A stretch of 64,000 nt of DNA, taken from Pogona vitticeps. Lineage: Eukaryota > Chordata > Lepidosauria > Squamata > Agamidae. The stretch's first letter is position 1, and the number at the start of each line of letters is the position of its first letter. Below the pieces are notes generated by a model. The model made no database searches, was not told the origin of the DNA, and was given only the letters and a program-made list of their open reading frames with translations. Positions 12,401 to 22,168 of this stretch are shown here, piece after piece. The position numbers were made by a program, and so were the translations under genes. The stretch lies in the NCBI RefSeq assembly GCF_051106095.1, contig NC_135786.1, forward strand, positions 88,262,001 to 88,326,000, read 5' to 3'.

Positions 12401-13857
12401 ATTGCTGTGAGCTGCATAGCAGGCAGACAGGTTAGATGTGATAATGGTTTCACTGACTTTGTTATCTGTAACTACTGTGTTTTTCATTCCTGACACGAGT
12501 GAAGTATTTTAGCTTTTGAATTGTATGAGATTTATGGCTTCTTGTGCTTTGTTCATTTATCTTAATATTTCTTTATTGATGATCTTTGCAATCCAAGAAA
12601 TTCTTAGCATCCTTTGCCAGAATGAACATTATAGTGCTTAACTTCTAGCCAAAAAACTATTGAGGCTCACACATCTGTTTGGGAATACAGGCATCCTCCA
12701 AGCAGGAAGCCTGTCTTCCTAATTCCCTGATTGGTAGACCTTCTGTTTGTTTGCTTTTTAACTTTTAAAACAGTTACAATCTATCTGGAATCTTCTCCTG
12801 TGCTAATTCCATTAAGAATAGTCAAGATTACAGCTGTATGTATTGCAATGTCTGCATTCTGCACCTGCTCAAGGATAGACAGGCATTTCTGATTTAGCCG
12901 ATTGATCAAATGCAGATGTTGAGGAGGAGTCCCTGGTGAATTTTGGCAGAAATTAAGCCTTTTGTGCATAGGTTCTAGCCACAAAGGTAAAAGAGAAAAT
13001 AGCCCTTGTTTGCTACTGTAGTAGTGAAGGTTAAGAAGAGAAAAATCAAACACGAAAGGAAATTTGTATTTCCTGCTATTGTAACTTGTTTGCTTCTTTG
13101 CCCCTGACATTCTAAAGACCCATGCCTGAGCAATCAGACTTTTAAAAGAACCTTCTATTTACCTCTCTAACAACCAATCACAAAACAAAATTATCTTAAT
13201 TTGCATCATGTGGAGTGAGGCAGGCTTTTCGCAGGTGAAACAGATGTATTTTACCTGTTATAAGCGTTCTGCTTTTAATGGTGTGCAAATTGAGTTATCT
13301 TGTTTCATCTCAAGTTGCAGCTAATAGTGGGGGTGGGGGGAAGCAGAGGTGTGTGTCACGCTGTTGTTACTAGATGATACTGGACCATTTTGTCTGTGCG
13401 GAAAAAGGAGTTTCCCTATCCTTGTAACAACTGGTGACTACTGCATTGTGACTGGTGGGACGGAAGACATGGCAACAAACGGTGGACAGAGCTGCAGCAA
13501 AAATGGATGTTCCCTTACACACACATACTCTCACAGAGGAAGGTGGTCAAGCAAGCATTCATACATCCACATAATCAGAGCATCTCTGCCTCGGGCAAAG
13601 AGGCAGGCAGAAACTGGGATGACTGGGGGTAACCTTAGCTGGGGGTGGGACAGCACCTGCTTATCCTAATGGATGAGCCACCACTGCCGGGTCCTGTTTT
13701 TGTTGAGAAAAGACAACAAAAGACGTCCAGCTGTCTGGCAGAGATGCTCCTCTAATGCTTTAAGAAGTAATGGAGGGGGGGGGGTTCCCCCTGAAAAAGG
13801 GATTGATTTCTGACATTGGCATCAAGATGCTCAGTTCTTGCCCTCCACAAGTTGGTG
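9406..13857. other. No gene recognised; simple-sequence tracts
   Basis: Includes a poly-C run at 10141-10158 and a T/A mirror run near 10027-10048. A pyrimidine-rich (TCC)n-like tract at 11974-12045 produces the Arg-rich reverse-strand frame at 11804-12154. No exon with convincing splice borders was recognised. Confidence 0.5.
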
Positions 13858-13931
13858 TCTTCCAGATGCTTTGGGGAGTTTTGATTGACAGCTTTGCTAA
13901 CCATTGAGCCATGCTATCTGGGACTTCATAG
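13858..13931. mobile_element. hAT-type MITE relic
   Basis: Carries the pattern 'cagatgctttgg' then 'aaccattgagccatgct', typical of old palindromic MITEs in reptile genomes that end in 'tgggagttgtagtcc'-like arms. It is short and diverged. Confidence 0.4.
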
Positions 13932-14529
13932 GAATGGAAACTCTAAAGATCTAGAAGGCACCAAGCTGGGTTTGGTGAGAAGGAGAACAAACTCAGAACA
14001 GGACCACCGCCCATCCAGAAAAGCCAGCCTGTCCTTTTCTTCAAGTACCAGCTTGAACTGTAGAACCCATCAGGTGAAGCTAAGTGCAGAACGGAAATAA
14101 CATCATCACTTGCCTGTCGCTATAGGTCAAGAGGCTGTTAGAAGGCATAGCTGCGCAGCTGGTTCGGCAGCTGACAACCCCGTGCAGAAGAGGCAGAAAC
14201 AAACCCAAGCCCTGTCCCTCATAGCAGATGAACTCATGCTGACTGGAATGTCTGCGCTGCTCAACTCTAAGCATTTTAGAGTTTTCATTTAACATTGGCC
14301 ATATACACAATGCAGTGAACTAGATACAGAGGCCCTGATTCTGCTTGAGCGCTCATTTATTAGTAAACAGGTAGATTCCTACTGGTTACATGGTTACTGC
14401 ATGTAACCAATGAACATTTAGAATGTGAAACTGGCATTTCATCTACATTTCATTCTGTTTCTTAATGTCTGACAAAGTCCATGAAAGCTTACATTAAAAT
14501 ATAATAGTTAGTCTTTAATATGCAACATG
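13932..14529. other. No gene recognised
   Basis: Unassigned sequence with short open frames on both strands at 13885-14310. None resembles a known protein. Confidence 0.5.
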
Positions 14530-14675
14530 TCTTTGTGGATATCTCAGTGGTTTAGTTCTCTGGCTGCAGAGCCAGAGGTTCGAAGTTTGATTCTCCACTG
14601 TGCTTCCTTAAGGTTTGGTCTCGATGATCCATAGAGTCCCTTCCAGTTCTGCAGTTCTAAGATTATCATCATCAT
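14530..14675 (+). mobile_element. SINE-2-type head joined to a CR1-like tail
   Basis: The head ('ctggctgcagagccagagg', B-box-like 'gttcgaagtttgattc', 'ccactgtgcttcc') is the same as in the SINE-2 copies at 2526 and 7953. After that the tail is different: 'gatgatccatagagtccctt' then 'tgcagttctaagatt', which resembles CR1 LINE 3' ends. It ends in a short ATC repeat. This implies a tail exchange within one SINE head family. Confidence 0.7.
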
Positions 14676-15004
14676 CAACATCCCCAGACATGTTTGTGAA
14701 ACTTTCCTGCTGTAGCCAGAGCATTCCTACACAGCATTTGACAAGCTGTTTCACTCATGGCCATGGACATCTATGGCTTCCTCCAACAGCCTCCTTGAAG
14801 CCACGTTTCTTCATCCACCCCACATTTCACTGCTTTTGTCTGCCTTCTTTATTCTGAATAGTCAAGAGGTGTGTGGGAGCAGCCTATGTACTAGGATGGG
14901 CAATCAGGTACTAAGGCTACTCCTGCACACCATCTGACCATTCAGGATGGGAGAAAGTCTCTTCCTCCTGATGGTCATGCACAACATTTTCTTTGTCCAT
15001 GGAC
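14676..15004. other. No gene recognised
   Basis: Unassigned sequence between two SINEs. Confidence 0.5.
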
Positions 15005-15347
15005 ACTGGTGGTGCTGCGGGCTAAACCGCAGAAACCTGTGCTGCAGGGTCAGAAGACCAGCAGTTGTAAGTTCAAATCCACACAACGGAGTGAGCTCCC
15101 GTCGCTTTGTCCCAGCTCCTTGCCAACCTAGCAGTGCGAAAGCATGTAAATGCAAGTAGATAAATAGGTACCACCTCGGTGGGAAGGTAAAACGGCGTTC
15201 CCTAGTCATGCTGGCCACGTGACAACGGAAACTGTCTTTGGACAAGCGCTGGCTCTACAGCTTGAAAACGGGATGAGCGCCACCCCCTAGAGTCGGACAC
15301 GACTGGACTAAAAATGTCAAGGGGAGCCTTGACCTTTACCTTTTACT
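15005..15347 (+). mobile_element. Sauria SINE (tRNA head, BovB-like tail), full length
   Basis: About 340 bases, the normal length of the Sauria SINE family. The A-box region is 'tggtgctgcgggctaaaccg' and the B-box is 'gttcaaatcc'. The body has 'ccaacctagcagtgcgaaag', and the 3' part 'agagtcggacacgactgg' closely matches the BovB LINE tail. It finishes with 'gacctttacctttt', the ACCTTT-type end known for this family. The second copy at 19590 matches throughout. Confidence 0.88.
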
Positions 15348-16036
15348 GGCTTAAAATGCCTGCTGTCTGTCACTTTACTTAGCACCTACACCTGCTCCTG
15401 CAGCATGTCATTAGGCAGAGTTTCCTCCTCTTCATTTATTTGTTTATTACATTAATTATCTATTAAATTATTTATTTATTAAATTAATAAATTAAACAGT
15501 AGCCTGGCATAGAAATTCAGCACTTGAAAAATTTCCTAGCATGGGACTGGAAGGGAAGGGAAAAACCTCCAGCTACTTACTTTCTCCTTCTCAAATTGCT
15601 ATTAAGGGCAGAGGAGACAGAACTAGTAGGGGAAAGTTATAAAACCGTAGCTCCTTATTAATTTTGAAAGTAGCCAGCTTTTGACAACTCTAATAGATGA
15701 CAGCTATTTTTACCTCTTGTCATGTTGTTAGCCAGGCTACTTTTCTGGTTCAGTTATAAAGTTGTTGCTATCTTTACAAGCCTGGTTATAATCTTGAGGC
15801 TTTAAGAAATGCCAAGAATGAATGAAACAGCTGCATGGGAAGCTGTCCCTTGGCATCAAAAGCATTTTTGAAAAAAATGTTCCCCTTTTCACAGATGTTC
15901 CAACTACTTATTTAAAACGAGAACTCAACATGTAGACTGGCATCCGGAGTAAACTTAGAAATGAGCATCAGGGTTTAAATCCGTATGGCCTTACATTGCT
16001 CTCAAAAATGTGGGCTCATCATTGTTGCAGGTAGAA
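15348..16036. other. No gene recognised; AT-rich
   Basis: 15435-15500 is a low-complexity ATTTA/ATTAA stretch. The remainder is unassigned. Confidence 0.5.
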
Positions 16037-16189
<153 letters not shown>

Positions 16190-16489
16190 ATATCCCGCCC
16201 ATCTGGTATATTTATACCACTCTGAGCGGCTAACAACAGGATATATACAATTAGAATAATATAAAACCAAAACATCGGTTATTAACAAAACATACCAAAA
16301 ATCATAAATGATAGATAGATAAGGAAGAGAAAATTAAATTAAATTAGATTAAATGCTGGCGGGAGGGAAGGCCTGGACATAAAGCCATGTTTTTAGTTGA
16401 ATTTTAAATATACCCAGTGTAGGGGCCGCGCGAATCTCAGGAGGGAAATTGTTCCAAAGGCGAGGAGCCACCGCCAAGAAGGCCCGGTT

Positions 16490-17485
16490 TCACGTCTTTT
16501 CCCTCCGGGCCTCCCTCGGCATCAGGCTCCTCAGCCTCACCTCCTGGCTCGCGCAGGTGGTCTGGGTAGATCTTGGTGGGAGAAGGCGTTCTGCCAAGTA
16601 TCGGGGTCCCAAACCATTTAGGGCCTTATAAGTGAGCATTAGAACTTTGAAGTCAATGCGGAAACGGATGGGCAGCCAGTGCAGCATGGCCAGAATAGGA
16701 GAAATGTAATGGTGCTTTCTCCCTCCATTGAGGAGTCTGGCTGCTGCATTCTGCACCATCTGAAGTTTCCGTATCAGCCTCAAAGGCAGCCCCACATAGA
16801 GCGCATTGCAGTGATCTAATCTTGAGATTACGAGCGCGTGCACCAAGGTAGTGAGTGCCCCCGTGTCGAGATAGGGCTGCAGCCGGGCAATCTGCCAAAG
16901 GTGGAAAAAGGCGGAGTGGACAACCGACGCCACCTGTGTTTCCATGGTGAGCGTTGGGTCCAGATGTATGCCTAAGCTGCGGACCCCACTCATCGGAGCC
17001 AGGGTCGCCCCCCCAAACGAGAGAGAGCCGACCAAGTCACCACCCCTGGGGCCCCCCACTCTCAGGACTTCCATCTTGTCCGGGTTCAGCCTCAGGCCAT
17101 TCTCCTGCATCCATTCCAGTACAGTCCCCAGGCAGCGCTGGAGGGACAGGACGGCATCACCTGCAGTTGGTGAGAAGGAGATGTAGAGCTGGGTGTCATC
17201 AGCATACTGGTGACACGACGCTCCACACCCCCTAATGACCCCAGCTAGCGGTCTCATATAGATGTTAAACAGCATTGGGGAGATAATCGACCCCTGTGGA
17301 ACCCCACAATTGGGGCTCCATGGGTCCGAGACACTGTCCCCAAGCTGCACTCTCTGGGGGCGGTCCTCCAAGAAGGAACTGAACCAGGCCAGAGCCAAGC
17401 CACCGATACCCAACTCAGAGAGCCTCCCCAGGAGGATACCATGGTCGATGGTATCAAAGGCCGCCGAAATATCGAGGAGGACCAA
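16490..17485 (-). pseudogene. L2 LINE ORF2, RT palm and thumb part
   Basis: The 331-codon frame holds the catalytic core of an L2-group reverse transcriptase: 'LLDISAAFDTIDHG' (residues 3-16), 'GVPQGSIISPMLFNIYM' (61-77) and the catalytic 'YADDTQLYIS' (94-103, with the Asp pair at 96-97). The thumb follows, then the conserved 'LHWLPIRFRIDFKVLMLTYK' region. The frame is lost at about 16490. The following bases read in another frame as 'LAVAPRLWNNFPPEIRA', the usual L2 C-terminal region. In an intact element this enzyme copies the LINE RNA at the nicked target site. The catalytic residues are all present here, but the truncated and shifted gene cannot encode a full protein. Confidence 0.93.
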
Positions 17486-18116
17486 TAGAGACGTTTTGCC
17501 CGTCAGCCTCCCTCAGCAGGTCATCACACAGGGAAACCAATGCCATCTCTGTACCATGACGTGGCCTGAAGCCTGACTGGAACGGATCCAGGGCATCTGT
17601 TTCATCCAGGAGTGCCTGAAGCTGGTCTGCCACCACCCTCTCCACCACTTTGCTCATGAAAGAAATGTTGGCGACAGGCCTATAATTGCCAATTTCGTCC
17701 GCCGCCAAACTAGATTTCTTTCGTATGGGCCTAATGAGTGTCTCCTTGAGGGCAGGCGGAAACCTGCCCTCAAGGAAAGACCCATTTATTATTGCTGTGG
17801 CCCATTCAGTTGTTTTCGGCCTGGCTGCTTTGATTAGCCAGGCCGGACAAGGGTCCAAGGAGGAGGAGGTGGCCCGACAGCGGTCAAGCACCCTGGTCAC
17901 AGAGTCAGGCGTTACCGGCTGAAAGGAGTCGAAAATAAACGGGCAAGACGGAGCGCTGGACATCTCAGCTCGATTCACTGTGTTCAAAAAAGGAGGGACC
18001 TCCCGGCAGATGGCCTCCACTTTAGATTTAAAGAACTTGTGTTTATTATAAGGAAGGACCCTTGAGAGTAACAATACATCTCTGGATACTGCTGTGGAAA
18101 CACAAAACTTAAACAA
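17454..18116 (-). pseudogene. L2 LINE ORF2, pre-RT and RT fingers part
   Basis: The 220-codon frame holds the linker before the reverse transcriptase and its first motifs. It has 'ALKETLIRPIRKK' (about residues 121-133), 'NYRPVANISFMSKVVERVV' (about 144-162) and 'FQSGFRPRHGTEMAL' (about 176-190). These correspond to the RT finger motifs of L2/CR1-group LINEs. The last residues run out of frame. A frameshift near 17490 moves the continuation ('LLVLLDISAAFD') into the next frame. The Met chosen for the frame is not a natural start: the element is 5'-truncated and an intact ORF2 would be much longer. Confidence 0.9.
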
Positions 18117-18120
18117 GTCT

Positions 18121-19589
18121 TGTGAGCCGGAAGAGGGAAGAAGGCAGGCTAAGACAGACTCATATATGACCAGGTAATTTTCAGCAGAATAGCAAAAAAA
18201 TTCCCCTGATGATCTTGCTGCTTAGCCAGAGATAGGAAAAGTTACTTTTTCAGTCTGCAATTCCCAGAATCCCTCCATTGGCAGGCTGTTTGGAGGAGCT
18301 ACAAAATAATAATTTTCCGCAACTCTGTTCTCAGCCTAATTGGGGCTGAACATGGGTCGGCCGGGGGGCGGGGCGGGGAGAACCAGCTGTGAGTCTGGTA
18401 TGTGCAGTCTCACTCATAGTTAGGATAAAAAGAGGGAGTGCTGTATTGTTACCAAGAAACCTGATTGTCCTTCTATTTCTATCAAAAGCACTTTCATAAT
18501 GCTGTCATTAGAAACATTTAGACTTCAGTCCGAAACACAGCTTTGAGGAATTAAGCCTTATTAACTTGCTCTGCTTTACTTTTGAGTAAGCACACATCGA
18601 ATCAGACTGTTAGTGTGTCATTGATGGCCACGTCTGCTCACCACCAACACTGTGCAAGATGGAGAACCTGTTATCAAGGAAAGGCTCCAAAATAGCACCG
18701 CTTTTGCATCTTCCAGCATTCACTTTGCAAATAAAATCCCGTAATTAAAATCCCAGCACAGAATGCAGCCATGGTTTAAAATGGATTCCATATGGTGGGG
18801 TATGTAAGAATAGATAGAAATGGCCTCAGTATAATCAGTCATCGTAAAAACGACCACTTTTGACCGAAAAATGAGGTATCGCCAGTGTTTCGGGTAAAGG
18901 CATAGGGTGCAAATTACAAGGCTAGAGTTGAAAAATTGCCCCCTCATATCTCTCAGCAGGAGAAATACGCACACTCACAGCGGCATGTGTATAATTTTAT
19001 CTGGATTTTGCCTGCTCTGTCTGCATAGAATGTGGTTGCTCAAGGTGTTTCTTGCTCAGCACCTTTTGAACCACGAGTCCACAAGGCTGCTCCATGTGTC
19101 ACATAGCTATAACATACGGGCTAAGTATTTTCTGCTTGTTTGTGTCATCAGTTCTCTGAATACTAGATATCAGATATACTAAAAATAGCATAATTTTTTG
19201 TGCCTTGTGCAATACTAAAATTCATGTATATGCAAAAAAAACCAGTCAAGTATGCTTGAATATTTCAGGTGAATTTGCAATTTATTTATTTCACTTCTGG
19301 TTATAACAGGGAGAGAGGAGGAACTGTGAAGAATATGGGCTATGCCATTTGACTGTTAGAAATTGACACATCTCACAGCTCTGCTTCCTTGCACATAGAC
19401 ATTTTTTAAATTTCAAGTTTCTTCCAGCACGTTCATGAAGAAATCTGCCAAACCAAATTTACCCTGTATTTGATATTAGGCCTTGGCCATGTTTCTGTAA
19501 GTATAGTTTTCTGCAGTATGGAGGGGGTTCTATTGCACCTCCTTGTCATGTGCCACAGATCAGGTTTTAAAAGTTAGAAGGTTTTTAAA
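18121..19589. other. No gene recognised
   Basis: A possible short MITE relic ('tgcaattcccagaatccctc') lies near 18258, with a GC-rich spot at 18358-18385. The rest is unassigned. Confidence 0.45.
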
Positions 19590-20064
19590 GATTAGGGACG
19601 TGGTGGCGCTGCAGGTTAAACCGCAAAGCTTCTGGGCTGCAAGGTTGAAAGATCAGCAGTTCGAATCCATGTGGCGGATTGAGCTCCCATCATTTGTCCC
19701 AGCTCCTGCCAACCTAGCAGTTCGAAAGCATGTAAAAATGTGAGTAGATAAATAGATATTTATTTATTTATTTATTTTATATCCCGCCTATCTAATCAAT
19801 TAAGACCACTCTAGGAGGCTTACAACAACAAAAAACAACAACAATGTAATTAAAAGCAATTTTACATAAGGGAAAACTTTCAGCAAGATGGGACAGACAG
19901 TAGGGAGTGGAGAGAGAGGGAATCTTTCCTCGGTGGGAAGATAACAGCATTGGAAACTGTCTACGGGCAAACGCTGACTCTGTGGCTTGGCAATGGATAT
20001 GAACACCATCCCCTAGAGCCAGATACGACTGTACATTTGTCAAGGGGAACCTTTACCTTTACCT
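19590..20064 (+). mobile_element. Sauria SINE split by an L2 tail insertion
   Basis: The first part (19590-19756) has the tRNA-like head ('gtggcgctgcaggttaaacc', B-box 'gttcgaatcc') and 'ccaacctagcagttcgaaag'. The second part (19927-20064) resumes with 'cctcggtgggaag' and ends in the BovB-like 'agccagatacgactg' and 'acctttacctttacct'. Compared with the copy at 15005 the two parts are contiguous apart from about 7 lost bases, so the middle is an insertion. Confidence 0.85.
19757..19926 (-). mobile_element. L2-group LINE 3' end nested in a Sauria SINE
   Basis: Begins with a TTTA repeat, then 'ttatatcccgcctatct' and 'agaccactctaggaggctta', which is the reverse complement of the L2 tail also seen near 16190. 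It interrupts the SINE, so it is younger than that SINE copy. Confidence 0.8.
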
Positions 20065-20109
20065 AAAGAGTGGGAGGTTGCCAAAAAAACCGGAGATGGC
20101 AACCTTCAC

Positions 20110-20590
20110 TCAGTACCATAAAGATGGTTTGAATACATACAGGATTTTAAAGCTAGACATTCGCCACTGGAAAGTTTACGTTAAAAATGAATCCTATGAG
20201 CTTCTGGCATTCTTACTTCCAGTTGCCAAGACTGCACCAAGCAGTGCTTGTACATGTCTTTAAATTCACAAGTGCTAAATATTTACATAGATGGAGGGTG
20301 AGGTGGGGAACCAAAATTATAATGCAGTTGGAAAAAAAAAAGACAAAGAAGGAATTTATTGAGAAGATTTTGGATCTAGCAGAAATGGATATTTTGACAG
20401 ATACACTAAATGACAGACTGTATAATAATAAATGGGAACCTCTTTATTCCTGGATGAAATCTACACCAATTTAAATAGAATAGATTAGATTAATATTATG
20501 TTAGACAGTATAAGAAAGATTAAATGAAGGAACATATTGTAATAAATCACTCTGGCTGCAATGGATAGAAAAGCAGAACAAATACAATAA
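20110..20590 (+). mobile_element. L1-like LINE 3' end (ORF2 C-terminus and 3' UTR)
   Basis: The frame at 20187-20474 ends 'EFIEKILDLAEMDILTDTL' and 'WEPLYSWMKSTPI', the pattern found at the C-terminus of vertebrate L1 ORF2. A short AT-rich 3' UTR follows. The upstream part (20110-20290) probably belongs to the same copy but is too worn to be sure. It lies tail-to-tail with the minus-strand LINE that starts at 20598. Confidence 0.65.
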
Positions 20591-20597
20591 AAATGGA

Positions 20598-21020
20598 TTA
20601 GGCATCCATCAGTCTCGAGAGACTACCGTAACGTGCTCTGAATGGAGGTCTTGGAACAGTGTCTAGTGTGGCTGACAAGGCCAATTCGAGAGTGATCATC
20701 CCTTCCACACTAAAGACAACTACAATCTGTCCCCTGTCCAGCTCCATGGTTTTGCTGCTTTCGGGACTGCCTCTTTGCCTCGGCCTGATGGACAAGGGTC
20801 TCTTCAAATTGGGAGAGGCCGTGATGTACCACCTACAGTATCTCCAGGCTGAACACTCAGATGTCAGGGTTTCCCATCTGTTGAGGTCCATTCTTAAAGC
20901 CTTTCGATCCTGCTTGCAGATATCCTTGTATCGCAGATGTGGTCTCAATCTGGGGTGATTTCCCTGCACTAATTCTCCATACAGGAGATCTTTTGGAATC
21001 TGACCATCAGCCATTCTCAC
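20598..21020 (-). pseudogene. C-terminal domain of the zinc-finger LINE
   Basis: The 140-codon frame starts 'MRMADGQIPKDLLYGELVQG' and continues 'RYKDICKQDRKALRMDLNRW', a region that follows the thumb in this LINE family. The zinc-finger residues (pattern C-x2-C-x3-C/D-H-x3-GL-x2-H) are only visible in an adjacent frame here. The relative at 26590-27057 keeps them as 'CPQCGRDCHSQIGLLSHTRR'. Confidence 0.75.
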
Positions 21021-21140
21021 GACATGCCCAAGCCAATGTAGACATCGCTATTTCAGTAATGTATACATGCTGAAAATTCCAGCTCGATCTAGGACTACTC
21101 TATTTTGAACTTTGTCCTGCCAGGTGATACCAAAAATGCA

Positions 21141-21953
21141 TCAGAGACAATGCATATGGAACGTGTTCAGCCTCCTTTCCTGCCGTGCACAAAGGGTCCA
21201 GGACTCACTGTAGTACAGGAGTGTCCTCATGACACAGGCTCTATAGACCTGGATCTTGGTATATGCCATCAGCTTCTTATTAAGCCATACTCTCTTTGTG
21301 AGTCTAGAGAACGTGGTAGCTGCTTTGCCAGTGCATTTATCCAGCTCGACATCTAGGGAGAGAGTGTCAGAGATCATTGAGCCAAGGTACACAAAGTCAT
21401 GGACAACCTCCAATTCTTGCGTGGAGATGGTAATAGAGGGAGGTGAGTCCACACCCTGGCCCATGACTTGTGTTTTCTTCAGGCTGATTGTTAGTCCAAA
21501 GTCTTGGCAGGCCTCGCTAAAACGATTCATGAGTTGTTGGAGGTCTTCAGCAGAGTGAGCAACAATGGCTGCATCATCAGCGAAGAGGAAGCCCCGCATG
21601 CATTTCAGTTGGACTTTGGTCTTTGCTCTCAATCTTGAGAGATTAAAGAGCTTTCTATCTGATCTAGACTGGAGATAGACACTTTCTGTTGCAGTTCCAA
21701 AGGTGTGCTTCAGCATGACAGCGAAAAAGATCTCAAACAGGGTCAGTGTGAGGACACAGCCCTGTTTTACTCCGCTTTGGATATCGAAAGGGTCTGATGT
21801 TGAGCCATCAAAAACTACAGTGCCCTTCATTTCCTCACGAAAGGACCTGATGATGTTAAGGAGTCGAGGTGGACATCCAATCTTGGGAAGGATTTTAAAA
21901 AGGCCATTCCTGCTAACCAGATAAAAGGCTTTTGTGAGATCTATGAAGGCCAC
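21141..21953 (-). pseudogene. Reverse transcriptase core of the zinc-finger LINE
   Basis: The 270-codon frame contains 'MAFIDLTKAFYLVSRNGL' (residues 1-18, where an Asp of the first catalytic motif is at 5), 'GVKQGCVLTLTLFEIFF' (61-77) and the catalytic 'FLFADDAAIVAHSAEDLQ' (122-139, Asp pair 126-127). Then come 'FGLTISLKKTQVM' and the thumb 'FVYLGSMISDTLSLDVELD'. The order is that of a complete RT palm and thumb. The following 'ADGQIPKDLLYG' domain lies in a different frame, so at least one stop or frameshift separates them. The usual Phe-Asp of 'KAFD' is Phe-Tyr here, a likely decay change. Confidence 0.9.
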
Positions 21954-22168
21954 AAAGAGTGGCTGTTGTTGTCCCTACATTTCTCTTGCAACTGTCAGAG
22001 GGAGAATACCATGTAAGTGGTGGATTTATTAGCTCAAAATCCACACTGTGATTCCGGATAGATTCTGTCTGCAAGCACCTGGAGTCTCTTCAGAACAACA
22101 CGGGCAAGCAGCTTCCCTACAATGCTGAGAAGAGAGATGTCATAGTAGTTATTGCAGTCGCCCCTGCA

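Larger units (their letters stand above)
16190..18120 (-). mobile_element. L2-group LINE, 5'-truncated, with most of the reverse transcriptase
   Basis: About 1.9 kb of an L2-group non-LTR retrotransposon. Reading on the minus strand, it begins in the region before the reverse transcriptase domain and runs through fingers, palm and thumb. It ends in a 3' UTR with 'gggcgggatataaat' and an AAAT tail. The endonuclease half is absent. The coding region is held in two main frames that overlap at 17454-17485, plus a third frame after about 16490. The copy is therefore dead but only moderately decayed, judging by the long open stretches. SINE-1 copies share the tail style. Confidence 0.92.
20598..22168 (-). 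mobile_element. Non-LTR retrotransposon with RT and C-terminal zinc-finger region, 5'-truncated
   Basis: About 1.57 kb reading leftward. It starts in an RT finger motif ('YDISLLSIVGKLLARVVL', in the frame 22034-22288), continues through the RT core (21141-21953), and ends in a C-terminal domain at 20598-21020 ('RMADGQIPKDLLYGEL'). The 3' end, beginning at 'ggcatccatcagtctcgag', is shared with the fragment at 26563-26892, which fixes the family terminus. The exact clade (RTE-X, Jockey-group or other) cannot be settled by eye. The frames are broken in several places, so this copy is dead. Confidence 0.88.
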
